NCBI RefSeq assembly: GCF_964340395.1
Contig: NC_135567.1
Location: 4,061,899-4,125,898 of the forward strand
Direction of reading: 5' to 3'
Length of the DNA: 64,000 nucleotides
Origin: Glandiceps talaboti
Taxonomy: Eukaryota; Hemichordata; Enteropneusta; Spengelidae
The notes under the pieces were generated by a model. It saw only the letters and a list, made by a program, of their open reading frames with translations. It made no database searches and was not told the origin of the DNA. The translations under genes and the position numbers were made by a program. Position 1 is the stretch's first letter. Every line of letters starts with the position of its first letter. Below are positions 1-12,518 of the stretch, piece after piece.

Positions 1-650
1 TTTAGACCCACTTTTACCAAGAATCAATACCCCATTTTAGACCATTACAGATTTTTTAAAAGATGAAAGTTTAGACCTAACTACATTTTCCTTAGGAGGC
101 AACATTTTGGGACAATGAATGGCAGTTAAGATTTAGTAAAGGACAATGGACACGTTAAACCAAGCAAAATGAAAATAATGCAAAGTGGACCCTGTTTTAG
201 ACTATTCAGCTTTAAATAAAGCAGAGCCCATTTTAGACCAAAGGGCTAGAAAACGCACCCCAAGGCCTGAGGGCGGCACATATATGTATACTCAAATAAG
301 GGGCGTAGTCCCCCCCCCCACCCCTCGGACTAGGCCTGTACCAGTATATGCATATGAATAAATACATGTACATGTATACAGATATTAATATTTTATTTTG
401 GATTTTAATGTTAATTTCATTGTATTCATTAATTTATTAATTTATGTGTTTGCTTGTTTTGTTTTGTTTTGTTTAGTTTTGCATTCTTATCAATTTTCAT
501 TCAGTGCTTTTTGAGGAAAATACTATATGTACAATCAGTTTAGACGTAAATGTGTTTTAATACATTACACATCTACTTTTTTATTTCAAATTCGTTGATT
601 TTGATGAAAATTGTTTACATAAAAGTTTTCATCAAGTTATTTTGGTAATA
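1..650. other. Intergenic, no gene seen
   Basis: AT-rich DNA with no convincing exon. The motif TTTTAGACC or close variants recurs about five times in the first 240 bases, which looks like a decayed tandem repeat. A C-run lies near 310-325 and a TTTTG-type simple repeat near 446-472. Confidence 0.5.
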
Positions 651-654
651 CACG

Positions 655-818
655 TCTACACAGACACAGACACAGACAGACATAGACACAGACATAGACA
701 CTGACACATAGAAACAGACAGACAGACAGACAGACAGACACAAACAAACACAAACAAATAAACATACATACATACATACATACATACATACATACATACA
801 TACATACATACATACATA
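655..818. repeat. Compound microsatellite GACA then CATA
   Basis: A run of imperfect then perfect GACA/CAGA units passes through CAAA-type units into a long perfect CATA tract (about 766-818). The open frames over it are simple-repeat translations, not genes. Confidence 0.9.
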
Positions 819-1036
819 AACAACGTGTTATGTTTACTTGATTTGGTATGGTATATTTTTTTTGGAGGATGCGCGGCTCTGAAAAGAATAATTTGGTTTG
901 GTTGTCATGACAACATCTAGTTGAGTAGGTCCAGTGAGTGAATCACAAATATAGCCCTAGTACACCATTTCAACGCATGGTTGTTGGCCTTGTTTGCTTT
1001 GGTTCTGGTGAGTTAAACCCAATTTTGAAAAGGTCT

Positions 1037-1697
1037 GAAACTTTGGTGAGGTGTCTCATTAAGCTTATATACTGTGGTACAACTTTGGTGAGGTGTCTCA
1101 TTAAGCTTATATACTGTGGTACAACTTTGGTGGTGTCTCATTATAGACTGTGGTACAACTTTGGTGAGGTGTCTCATTATAGACTGTGGTACAACTTTGG
1201 CGAGGTGTCTCATTATAGACTGTGGTACAACTTTGGTGAGGTGTCACATTATAGACTGTGGTACAACTTTGGTGAGGTGTCTCATTATAGACTGTGGTAC
1301 AACTTTGGTGAGGTGTCTCACCATAGACTGTGGTACAACTTTGGTGAGGTGTTTCAGCATAGACTGTGGTACAACTTTGGCGAGGTGTCTCATTATAGAC
1401 TGTGGTACAACTTTGGTGAGGTGTCACATTATAGACTGTGGTACAACTTTGGTGAGGTGTCTCATTATAGACTGTGGTACAACTTTGGTGAGGTGTCTCA
1501 CCATAGACTGTGGTACAACTTTGGTGAGGTGTTTCAGCATAGACTGTGGTACAACTTTGGTGAGGTGTCTCATTATAGACTGTGGTACAACTTTGGTGAG
1601 GTGTCTCAGCATAGACTGTGGTACAACTTTGGTGAGGTGTCTCATTATACTGTGGTACAACTTTGGTGAGGTGTCTCATTATAGACTGTGGTACAGA
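1037..1697. repeat. 36-bp minisatellite with 180-bp higher-order unit
   Basis: About 18 tandem copies of a unit containing GTGGTACAACTTTGGTGAGG. The first copies are longer (about 42 bp) and the rest are 36 bp. Positions 1201-1380 and 1381-1559 are essentially identical, so a block of five units was duplicated as a whole. Because 36 is divisible by three and the unit lacks stops, several frames stay open on both strands (for example a 12-residue repeat SHYRLWYNFGEV on the plus strand). I see no splice or codon evidence that it is translated. Confidence 0.95.
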
Positions 1698-1743
1698 TAG
1701 TTCTGATACGTCAGTTGGTATAGGATCTCAATCTGCAGTCTGG

Positions 1744-1763
1744 CTATATATATATATATATAG
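1744..1763. repeat. TA microsatellite
   Basis: A short perfect TA run just after the 36-bp minisatellite. Confidence 0.8.
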
Positions 1764-4458
1764 CTATAGTATTGAGATGTTTCTCATTACCTCAAAAGTT
1801 GGATTTCTGTCTCTCTGTTGTCATCTCGTCATATGCACTTCACCTATATGTCCATGATGGAAACAAGAGAGATGATATTTGTTGCCCCCTTGCCCATAGG
1901 GACGTGTAGTATTTCGTAGATTATTAGTCTAGTCTTAGTCTAGATATGACAACACTTGATTTAAATAAATTTCCCTACTTCTACGGAAAGATGGTATAGA
2001 GAATAAATTGATACATTTGTAGTAGCATGATTCGTGTGATGTTTTCTTAGGAAAACAGCGATCTAAGAAATATTACGTGTCCCTTTGCCCTTGCCCACCC
2101 TCGGCATGCATTGTGTTGCTCAAAACAGACATGTACTACTCGAGTACCAGATCTATGCGTTGCGAGTATCGTTGGCAACTCCTGTGTCTGCTACAGACAT
2201 GAGCGTTACCAGTTCTGTCATGCGCTGTCGTGTGCAAGTAAAGGTCAAACCCCGCTGTGTAATCGTCGACTGGCTGACAGTTTTATACAGTGTTTAACGC
2301 TATTGCGTTTGATTACGTAATTATTGTTTGTCACCCCACCCGTACCCCACTCGTACGTTGATGCAGAGACCACGGTGACGAACAGTAAAACTTATAAAGT
2401 CTTTACACAGAAAGATAGACGGGGGAAAGGGAATTTCCTAGTACATTGTATAGACAGGTATTAACGTATGATTAATAAATACAGTGTATTCTCTGTTTAT
2501 GCTTTATTTGCATGGTGGTCTTTACATGCGTTTTTGCGTTCAATGTTTACCGCAACTTGGTTACACATCCAGATACATTGTACACATCAAGCCCTTATCC
2601 AGATGCTATGTACGTACGTACATGCTTTCCCAGTAGTACAGCGCCACCAACATTAAAGTTAACTATAAATTATAGTCCTTTAGTATAGCAACTGACACCA
2701 ATCATTTGTCAGTTAGTAGATGTTTACACTGGTTATGGAAATATGTTAATTTGCCAAATAGCCGACCAGTTTGAACAAAAACTCCTATGCAGTAATTAAT
2801 TCAAAGTTGGTAGGCTACAAAGAGACAGAGAAGACGATTGTTGTTCTTGTCCCTTTTTCTTACATGAATTCTTTAATATTACCGTTTAGTTCAAACATAA
2901 CTATACATATACATATACATGTATTACATAGCTACCACACTAGTTACATAGTATGTCATGTAAATGCTTGGCTGTTTCATAATCAATGCTTCACTTATAT
3001 TGCACTTTTTGGCAAAAGTGAACTTGAAAGTTTCGTAATTGTAATCTTCATAATATAGTTCATAAAAGAAGTTAATTGTTAATTGTTCTACTCGTCAGTA
3101 TGAACTTGTCAGAAGTGATAAATACACTTTCTATTTTGGACACTACATGTTATGGACACTACAAATCACCACATCTCATCAGATTCCACATTCTATTATA
3201 CTATGTATATATACAGTATGACCACCTAAAGTTCTCTAACATACCGGTGACTTTATTACTATACATGCAATAGTAATGGCCCTGTACCAATGTTACGGGT
3301 CCATTTTTATGTGACATGGGAAACTCGTTTAAAACTTGCATTTACGTTAGCTTTTCAAAGTTGGGAAATATTACCTCAAAGGTTATGAATAACCTAAACA
3401 TTGCCTTAATAGAAAAAAAAACCAGGTCTGCCAGGAGGACAACCCCAAGGGCTCCCTCACCCTCAGAGGTCACTCATGCATTCAAACAACAGTTTTACTG
3501 TCATAATGGTATTAAACGTTTCCTAAATATATTCACCCTATGCTAATTTGTGATCATACTGTTTTTTTATAAATGTGAAATGTTTGCCAAGATAGTCTAA
3601 AATTGCCTTAAAACTCCAATCCCCCTACCAATGATACAACCATTAGATGTGCTGACCTTTATTATAATAATGTCATTTAACTTTTTAAGAACATATGTCA
3701 ACCCTATGTAAGTTATACCGAATAGTTCTTATACTTGCTGTCTTGTGAAGTTAGATGTTATTGCTTGAAAGGGTCTGAATAGCATAAAATTGGTTTTAAG
3801 AGTAAAAAAAACATGGCTTCTGGGGGAGACCCCTAGGACCCCCACGATTCAGACACATCCCAGTCTTAAGCTCTTCCCCTATCTCTTACCGGTAGGGTAA
3901 GAGCTTACCTTATAAAAACCCTATCTTACCTTATAAAGTATTTGCAAGACAGTCCAACAGTCTAGAATGAGTCACGATCAAATAATACCTATCATGTGAA
4001 TATGATATATAGGGGAGGGGTCATCGTGTTTTACAACTAGGTAAGTGATAGGGGTCAGCCTGTTTTCTGTTTTACAGATAGAAGGGGGGGGTCAGTGAGT
4101 TTTTGTCGGCCCGATACAAGAATCCACCGATCGAACCGCCCCCCCCCCCCCATCCCGACTGGAGAAAGTGATCGGTCCTTTATATTAGCTATTGGTTGCA
4201 ACTAGGGTATGTAATTTCACCTCTTTTCCCTATATTTTTAATGATATATATACAAGTCTAGCAAGAAATGTTTGTTCAGGTATTAACATCTGAATTTTAC
4301 ATTTAATAGTATTTACTTTATGTTCATGACCTAGTACAGTAAATCGCCAATACAGTAAATCGCCAATTAACCAGTCATGTTTGGTCACATCAGTTAATCA
4401 CATCTTCTATAGCACTGCTTTATGGAAGTTTTGTTAATTCAAGGTGATTAAATTTGAT
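1764..4458. other. Intergenic, no supported gene
   Basis: No exon with convincing splice sites or domain similarity. About 2090-2360 is locally CpG-rich against an otherwise CpG-poor background and contains a cysteine-rich 69-codon open frame (2111-2320, plus). About 3990-4160 holds G-run/C-run blocks of the type seen near 300 and 9,950. A 16-bp direct duplication (TACAGTAAATCGCCAA) lies near 4335-4367. Confidence 0.5.
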
Positions 4459-4483
4459 GTATGTATGTATGTATGTATGTATG

Positions 4484-4513
<30 letters not shown>
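4459..4513. repeat. ATGT microsatellite
   Basis: Perfect ATGT tetranucleotide tract of about 13 units. Open frames on both strands here are simple-repeat artefacts. Confidence 0.95.
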
Positions 4514-4514
<1 letters not shown>

Positions 4515-4655
4515 TCTTGCTAAATATAATCCCATATGTCCTTGTTTTAAAAAGAAATGCTTCGACTGGCGGGGGAGGGGGATATCCTCCCGATTGGCGA
4601 TCATGGATATTCTGTTGTTGCACAAATCAAGATTAAAGGGGTAAAAGTGTCTGTT

Positions 4656-5085
4656 AAGTATCCCCAAGAATAGTAACCCCACTGAAATGTTCAGTCTTTC
4701 CAACAAACTTCATCTTCATAATACAAGACAGGCCAGTCAAAGTAGCATATACATCCCTACAGTTAAAACTGAATATGGGAAACAGGCATTTCACTATAGT
4801 GGTGCTGCTCCTATGGAACAATCTACCCCTATCCATAAGATCAGCTCCGAACATATCGATATTTAAAAGACATCTAAGAATGTAGACTGGTAAATGTAAG
4901 TGGATATCTTTAAAATACACTGTGCATCTGTAACTTTTTGTCCTGGTTCGTCCCTGTTTTCCTCCTTTTTTTCTGTGTGCGTAATCTTGCAACCGGTTCC
5001 ATTGGGAAAATAGTGATAAAGCACTGAAATCGTGTCTGTTATGAAATATTAATAAATAAATAAATTAATAAATAAAATAAAGCTC
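4656..5085 (+). pseudogene. Non-LTR retrotransposon 3' remnant (RT C-terminus)
   Basis: Plus-strand translation gives two pieces in different frames that together match the conserved C-terminal tail of LINE reverse transcriptases: first LHNTRQASQ followed by a YIPTVKTEYG-like stretch and AFHYSG, then, after a frameshift near 4805, LLWNNLPLSIRSAPN and IFKRHLRM ending in TAG near 4887. An AT-rich 3' region ends in an AATA-rich tail (about 5050-5085), the usual LINE end. The element is 5'-truncated, frameshifted and dead. The clade (CR1, Jockey or related) cannot be set from this short piece. The minus-strand 112-codon open frame over it is antisense. Confidence 0.75.
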
Positions 5086-5244
5086 GATGTGAGATCTCTC
5101 CTTGCTAAGCTTCCACTGTTAGAATAAAGTCGTTCGGTCTATAAATGTGTGTGTTGGGAGGGTGAAGATTGATGTAACTATGTAACTGATATATGACGAT
5201 AATTGCAGGTTATTATTTATTTTGAGATGTGTCGGTTTTTAACC

Positions 5245-6213
5245 CCTACGGTAACAGGACAACCCCCCCCCCCCCGACAAACACCCCACTGACAAACGCC
5301 CCCGGACAAATGCCCCCGTAGGTCAAATATATGCCCCCTGGACAAATGGCCCGAATAAATGCCTACGGTGGGACTATGCTCACAACTCACCCAAGAAACT
5401 CATTTTTTTAAGGGTTACATAGCATTTCTACTACATGTATAGTGCGATTGAAAGACTCGATTTCAGGCGATGTACTTAAAATAATGTTTCTTTTATCACT
5501 TCTATTGTATTATGAATGAAAAGATCAAGAAGGGTGTGATTTCGAGCGGTGTACTTAAATATGGTTTTATTACTTCTATTGTTTTACGAATGAAAAGACC
5601 AAGATGGGTGTGATGGATGTTATACCATGCATGTATGCCCTGCTGCCGAACAAACAAGGTGAAACTTATCGACATCTTCCACAACAGCTCAACAATATCC
5701 ATCCTAACCTAAACCCACATGTGCTCACTGTCGAAATAAAGTGTGTATGTGTGTATAACAGTGACTGTGTTTGAGTTATTTTTGAACATAAGTACACCAC
5801 CCGAAATCACACACTTCTTGGTCGAATTAAACATCTTCCCAGCCAGCTTCGGTCCATTCATCAATAATACAATTTACAAGTGATAAAGAGCGTATTTTAG
5901 GTAAGCCGCCCCAAATGCGCCTTTCTTGTTCACATTAGCGGCTTTATTAGCACGCCTTACAAGCTTTATAAGCACTCTTTTGGTAATAATACAATAAAAG
6001 TGATAACACGAAATCATGCCCTATTTTGGCCGAATTCAGCATTTTTTAAACATCTCCTGTCTATTCATCCGGTATACAATAAACGTGATAAAACCATATT
6101 TTAAGCGTACTTCCCAAAATCTAGGTATTTTTGATCTGTATTCTTAGGAAGCAACATTTGTCCGGGGACGTTTGTCCGGAGCATTTGTCCGGGAGCGTTT
6201 GTCCTAGCGTAGG
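5245..6213. mobile_element. Foldback element with tandem-repeat termini
   Basis: The left end begins CCTACGGTAACAGGACAA and the right end finishes TTGTCCTAGCGTAGG, which are inverted relative to each other. Inside both ends are degenerate tandem copies of a unit like GGACAAATGCCCCC (about 5270-5360) and its reverse complement (about 6150-6205). Between them, about 5460-5620 holds two direct copies of a roughly 80-bp unit, and inverted versions of the same unit recur near 5790-5890, 5980-6020 and 6070-6110. The whole is strongly palindromic and non-coding. Family unknown. Confidence 0.65.
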
Positions 6214-6327
6214 TTGGCACCACAATATTACGAATTTCTTCCAAGTAATTCTTATATTCAAATATGTTTCCTGTATCTACCATTGCGACTAGCAAGCAAA
6301 TGCCGAAGTCGGTTCTGATTTTCTAAA

Positions 6328-6329
6328 TA

Positions 6330-6373
<44 letters not shown>

Positions 6374-6432
6374 CATCCATCCATCCATCCATCCATCCAT
6401 CCATCCATCCATCCATCAATCAATCAATCAAA
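6328..6432. repeat. AATC/ATCC compound microsatellite
   Basis: AATC units, then about eleven ATCC units, then AATC again, followed by CTTCTATAGCGCCGAT. A tetranucleotide run beside a TATAGCGCC motif is often seen at LINE or SINE ends, but no other part of such an element is recognisable. Confidence 0.9.
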
Positions 6433-6504
6433 CTTCTATAGCGCCGATTTCCAGTTCAGTAGCGCTATCGCTGAATGGCTAAAGCGGCATTGTCGTTGTG
6501 TTTG

Positions 6505-6539
6505 ACCATAGACAGTGGAGCCCCTCCACTGTCTATGGT
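6505..6539. repeat. Perfect 16-bp inverted repeat, 3-nt loop
   Basis: ACCATAGACAGTGGAG, then CCC, then the exact reverse complement. It could form a short perfect hairpin. Confidence 0.9.
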
Positions 6540-7893
6540 TCGACGATGGATTATTTACAATGTCAATATAGTTGTTGTTTAAAGTACACCACTATACTAT
6601 AACTATAATTTGATGTATGTTTTTGCCACTATTTAGTCATTTCATTATTTCATGGTATCACACGGTATACTTTTTTCAATGCCGAAGACCAACACAAATG
6701 GGATGACTTATTATGTTGTAGTATTATTCAAACAACTGAACCTTTCACGAGTTTTTCTTAGCTTAAAATTTTGTTAAAAGGCACTATAGCAAAAAGTAAA
6801 TAATTATTAAAAGAAGAGTCCATACTCTAGTACGCAAAGTAACATGTTAGGAAAATTATAATTTCATTTGTTGGGGCATGTCTGTGGATTAGATGTTATT
6901 ACATTTACATATTATCTAGTTGTTGTAATGTTTTATTCTGTATGTCCAAATGTATTGATTAGATTACTGTAGGGCCACCATTTTGATTAACCAAGGTGAA
7001 CGCCACTATAATTCTATGTTAGTGAAGTTTTTCTTCGACTTATTTTTTATGTTGGGATTTTTACATAGCTAGAATTACACTATTTTCTAGATTTTTATTC
7101 AGACTCTTTATTGAATTGATTAAGACACTGTTCTTTATGCTAACTCCACCAAACTGTTGCTTGGTTGCCAGAGATACTATTCAATTTCCTTTATGAAAGC
7201 ATTTCAAACCTTATAATTACCAAGGTATGATTTATATACAACGTTTACCTATCATCTTATCTTCTGGGAGACCAAATGAACTTTCATTCCCATAGCCATA
7301 GTATAAGATATGCTTTACTCATGTGATGGCAGGTTAGACTGTATATAATGTACGTTCCGATACGTGATTTCACAACAGATATGATACAGTTGCCGGTACA
7401 AAGAATCTGGTGTTAATGAGAAAGCCATGCCAGGAAGCTTGCAGCAATCGACAATTGCACAGAATTGACAATCGATGAGATAATGGAAAAGAAGCGTTGC
7501 CTAGTAACCCATTTACATCAGGAGATCTGCTCCTATCTATCCAATTCTTTTCTACAGTCATCTCTTGTATAGTATATATGTTATATGCCACATCTACTGT
7601 AACAGCGGGTTGTGTTGGTTCACATTATGTTATTAATATAGCATAGATGTTTTTCCAGTGTAAATAAATTCGATTGGTGAGATGTACATTAAGGATGAAA
7701 AACGTGTGGGTTCATATGTGGACATTACCGTTAGAGCGTAATGTATATGGCGTCTTAACATGAATACGTCAAACAGGTGAGTATGGGGTAGGAGGTAATC
7801 TGCCACGATGTTCAAACTCTATTAGTTGTAACTGGAGTATCATTATTTGATTAGACAACCACAATATATTCATTCACTGAAATTTTTTTAACA
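6540..7893. other. Intergenic, nothing recognised
   Basis: AT-rich unique-looking DNA. Short open frames on the minus strand (for example 7370-7591 and 7633-7815) show no domain, splice or codon signal. Confidence 0.5.
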
Positions 7894-8240
7894 AGTATTT
7901 ACAAGGGGGAGGGCCAGAGGAATCAAACATGACCCGCCCCCATTATCTATTTGTAAAAAGTCACCCTCCCCTTTGTCCCATTTTGTAAAACATGACCCTC
8001 CTATGACAACTGCATATACTGAACGTTAATCAATATTTCCATTACATGTATACATACAAACTAAATGATTTTGACTCTGTTTTCGAAAGCAATATTTGTA
8101 CATATATAAAGTGACAAACAGTAAAAGTCTGGCTAGTTACATTTCTCTTATGATCTTACACGATATAGTTAGTATCTAAAATGTGTTTTCCATGTTGTGC
8201 ATACTCTGCCTGATCTGGTCACTTGTGAAAGTTCCGTGAT

Positions 8241-8304
<64 letters not shown>

Positions 8305-8383
8305 CCTTCAGTATTGCCATTATCAGTGTCACTCTAATCTGACTCACTGGTACTACTTGAGTCAGTACATGTATCATTGTCCG

Positions 8384-8460
<77 letters not shown>

Positions 8461-8462
8461 CG

Positions 8463-8523
<61 letters not shown>

Positions 8524-8554
8524 AATCACCATCATCATCATCATCACCACCACC

Positions 8555-8588
<34 letters not shown>

Positions 8589-8910
8589 TCACTGCTCCAA
8601 CAACATTCACGGACAGTGTGAGTGATAAGGTGAAATAGCACACTCAACAAGATGCATCGTTTTATAAATCAATTTTCTTACAATATATGTATTTTTATTT
8701 TTGTATTTTGGCATGTAAAGTACTCGTAACAATAAATGTTGAGTGCTCATCTCACTTTTACATCTCAAAACACACAAAACAAATTGACAATAATTGAATC
8801 TTCAATTTGGTCGCAAAACTTCGCATTGTAAGATGTGACCCTTCCCCAAGAACATGTTTGTAAAATGTGACCCACCCCCAATTCCTCCGGCCCTCCCCCT
8901 TTTAAATACT
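7894..8910. mobile_element. TIR element (30-bp ends) carrying a compound microsatellite
   Basis: The left terminus (7894-7923) and the reverse complement of the right terminus (8881-8910) share AGTATTTA or a close variant, then AAGGGGGAGGGCC, then GAGGAAT: about 28 of 30 positions. Just inside both ends are direct copies of a TGACCC...TTTGTAAAA-type motif. The interior is non-coding. No target-site duplication is obvious. Confidence 0.7.
8242..8592. repeat. Compound microsatellite ATC, poly-A, AAT, ATC, ACC, ATC
   Basis: ATC repeats (8242-8304), about 75 bases of other sequence, then a poly-A run (about 8388-8428), AAT repeats (8429-8460), and long ATC repeats interrupted by an ACC block. 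Predicted poly-Met, poly-Asp, poly-His, poly-Lys and poly-Phe proteins in this stretch are artefacts. Confidence 0.95.
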
Positions 8911-10439
8911 GAAGGCTCCCTTACATGAGGGCTGGTGAGAAATGTTTTCATCTATAGGCAAGGGACATTACAAATAGGCAAGGAGAGTGTCTTTATCCTG
9001 CCACGAAAGAGCAAAGAAGAACAAAAACCTTGGCAAGAAAAAACAAATAAGGGAGAAATCAGTTGTTATGGACGTGGGGAGGGGGCACCTCAATTTGAAG
9101 GGGGGGGGATATCATTCTCACAAAGTGAATAAAGGAAGGGTGGGGCACCGATTTTCAACAACTGGACGTAATCATGAACCACCCTGCTGTACTTAAATTT
9201 ACATAAACTCTGTCTCTCGATACATTCCTAGCATATGACACGGAGTCATAACATTGCACCTTTTAAGCCACATTTTTTTAGAAATGACTAAAACAGGCCA
9301 TGATTTGCATTGTGTCATCATGTGTTATATAAACTTGCATGTGTAGCTGTACATGTAACACATAACAAATGAAATACCTTGAAATTTACTTGATGGACTG
9401 ACGTTAAAATCTGTGCCTCCATTGACCTGAACATGTTGTATTGCACACAAACATAGCCAATAGAGACAAACTTTCAAAATAATTTAATGAATTTCTATCT
9501 CTAAATGGTAATTGACCTCCACTGTGCATATTTGCCCCAAATTTTATCACTTTCTACTTGATATTTTTTATTACTATTTGTGTCAGTATGACTTGAAATG
9601 ATTTAAACTTATGAAACCCTACAATTAGTGACTTTTATGATATAACTAAGTTGTGTTTTACTTCTAAATGGTGCTCTAAATGGCCTCCAAAAGGTGTTCA
9701 TTTTTCCAAGAGCGTTAAGCGTGCATAGCAGGCATGCATGAGCATGTTGTGCACTTCTCCCCCATACTGTTTCCAGTTCTCTCCCTACTTTGAAACTTAC
9801 TGAAACCCCTAGGTTTACAATCATATTAACTCCATTTCTAATATTGTACTTTATAATTAGCTGAATTAATCTATAATGGTAATAGATCACTCAGTCTAAG
9901 AGCTATCCTAGAACTTTTGGTTACAAAACCATGAGTATTTATGGGGGGAAGGGGGGGCATTTTGTTTTGTATTTGTCAGCGGGGGTTGGGGGGGATTGAT
10001 TTTTGGATGAATCGTGGGGGGGGGGGGTCACTATTTATAAGTACAACATGAACATGAAGTCAGCGGCCCACTGATTGCTCCCTAAAATCAGTCTCATTCA
10101 ACCACAAAAAATACAATTGAATCAAATAAAATGAAATCATTCACCACTTCCATGCTAGCTTCACTCTGTGTATAACATGTAAAATTGTCAGATATATAGA
10201 AGTCCACACACTAGTTTTCTGTTCATTTTACATTTTATTACTTATTAACATTATCCATGATTTAAGTTATATGACTATATCTCTTTGCAATATTTGTTAA
10301 GTCATACAAAATTTCCCTAATGACAAAAGATTGTGTCTTTTAACATTCTCATTTAAAAAGTGCTTGAAGACAAAAACACCTGTGCATTTACACCAACAAA
10401 GAGAGCCAAGAAGAACATCATGCAAACACAAGATTAAAC
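8911..10439. other. Intergenic, no gene; G-run blocks
   Basis: No supported exon. Long G-runs occur near 9090-9110 and three times in 9940-10033, the latter as a degenerate direct repeat of a G-run followed by a T-rich segment. Confidence 0.5.
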
Positions 10440-10660
10440 AAAAGTGGCACCAAAATTCACATTTTTATACCTAATTTCCATGTCACTGATGAGATCATCA
10501 TATGCCTAACACTTCTTCATCTATGCACCCCAAGAGCCATCCAAATAAATTCCAGCTCATTAGTTTTGGAATTAAATATTTTTTTACCAAAAAGACACAT
10601 TTTTAGCCCTAATTTGCATATCAGTAATGGAATCATCATGTTCTGATTAATTTTTAACGC
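10440..10660 (+). repeat. Element A fragment
   Basis: Contains the internal signature of element A (AGCCCTAATTTGCATATCA, then a GGAATCATCATG-like segment), but neither terminus. Confidence 0.6.
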
Positions 10661-10982
10661 ACCAAAAAAAAAATAATTGTTTAGTTCCGGTTATCTTACC
10701 TCACCTATTTTTTCACTGCCAACCCTAACCTTTTTATTAACAATTTTGAGAAAAATATTGTAACATCACGAACATTGTGAAGTCTCGCAAGAATTGGTGG
10801 ATGCGCAAACTGACATAAACTTTAAAAAACAATATAAAACTGTCCTTCCAATCTGTAATGACTACATCTGATGAGAAGAAACCAAAAAAAGAGAACATAT
10901 GGAAAACAATGAAAAGTATAACTACCTGAGCCAGAGACGCAGATATGAAAAAAAAATAATTAGAAAAAATGAAATATAAAAT

Positions 10983-11973
10983 ACCACCAATGGCATTGTA
11001 GCACAACTATAGTTGTCAAAAATACTGCCAATGGTGTTGTATCACAACTGTACAGTTTTAAAAAGGTTTATCCATATGCTAGACCATGCTAAAATAGGTG
11101 TTCATTTGCTGAATGACTATCCAGTTGCCTATCCATCCATGTTGCTATCTTTGGGATATACGCAATCATTTGGCTGTTGCTATGGGTGTGGTCTTGTTAC
11201 TAGGCACATTTGCATACATTTTTTGAATGTTTATTCATTTGTCTTTCAATTCCTGTTATTTTTGTAATATACATGATTACCTGACTGCTGCCATGGGTGT
11301 TGTCATGGTTGCAAGGGATATTTGCATACATTTTCTGAATGTGTACTCACTTGACTACCAGATGATGTTCTTATTTAACCAAAATATAATGCCATTTGGT
11401 TGTTGCTAAGTACATGGTCATGGTTGCTAGGGCCAATTGTGTCAAAATATTTTAAAGAAAATCTGCAGACTAACACTTCTAGAAACTTCTCACCAAGTTT
11501 TAGTTTCATTGACCGAGTACTTTTTGAGATGTTAATTTTTGACCAATTTACATGTTTACACCTAATTTGGATATTACTGACGAGATCATTATATGCTTAG
11601 TATTTCTTCAACTATACACGGGTAGATACATCCCTGTTAAAAGTTCAGCCCAATCTGCTGATTAGTTTTGGAATTGTAGGTTTTTAACCAAGAAGACACA
11701 TTTTTAGCCCTAATTTGCATATTACGGATGGAATCATCATGTCATGAACAAATCATAATTTACTCACCCGTAAGAATGGTCCCACCAAATTTCAGGCCAA
11801 TCTTCCCAGTATTTTTTCAGTTTAAATTCTTTGACAAAAAAATCACATTTTTGACCCAAACCCATATATATATGATGTGATCATTTTCATTTGAACAATT
11901 TCACAACTAGACATCCAATGTAACATGACCACCAAATATCAAAGAAATCGGACTGCAGTTTTTGACTAAGTTG

Positions 11974-12017
<44 letters not shown>

Positions 12018-12077
12018 TACTTTTCAATGCCTGTAGCAATACTTAACCTTATTACCAGGGGGTAGTTCAGTGTGCTA
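10983..12077 (+). mobile_element. Element A, near full length
   Basis: The 5' end carries CATTGTAGCACAACT twice (near 10993 and, as a variant, 11034). The first is followed by a perfect palindrome, ACAACTATAGTTGT. The interior has the AGCCCTAATTTGCATAT signature. A perfect CA microsatellite (about 11977-12016) lies just upstream of the 3' end TGTGCTAAAA. Non-coding. Subterminal inverted repeats (TAGCACAACTG / CAGTTGTGCTA in better copies), a 3' hairpin and an internal microsatellite resemble non-autonomous Helentron (HINE) elements. Confidence 0.7.
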
Positions 12078-12111
12078 AAAACCGACATACCCACCTATTC
12101 TAAAACTGAAT

Positions 12112-12362
12112 GTGACCGGAACCAGAACAATTTTTTAGTATGCCTAATCTATACACCAATAACATAGTTCCCATCAAATCTCAGACTGATATGCATAGAA
12201 GTATTTGAGTTTATGTTTTTTGTCCAAAAATCACATTTTTACCCAAATCACACATTGGTGGTAAGATCATTTTCATTTGAACTATTTCCCAAAATGACAC
12301 TCAAAGTAATATTACCATCAAGTATCAAAGCAATTGGTCCAGCATTGTTTTACTTTAAGTTG

Positions 12363-12399
<37 letters not shown>

Positions 12400-12518
12400 A
12401 ATACAGACAGACAGACATACATACATACATACATACATACATACATACATACATACAGACAGACAGACAGTCCATAATGTCTATAGTACTACTGAATCTT
12501 ATCAGTTCAGGTGTGCTA
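12112..12518 (+). repeat. Element A, 3' part
   Basis: 3' portion of element A abutting the previous copy. A CA microsatellite (12364-12397) is followed by CAGA/CATA runs (to about 12470). The end has the hairpin ACTGAATCTTATCAGTTCAG and then GTGTGCTA. Confidence 0.75.

Noticed and set aside
938-1700. Long overlapping open frames with 12-residue repeats
   Set aside because: They exist because the 36-bp minisatellite has no stops. No splice signals, domain or normal codon use.
8219-8650. Frames of poly-Asp, poly-Met, poly-His, poly-Lys and poly-Phe
   Set aside because: Translations of a compound microsatellite in several frames.
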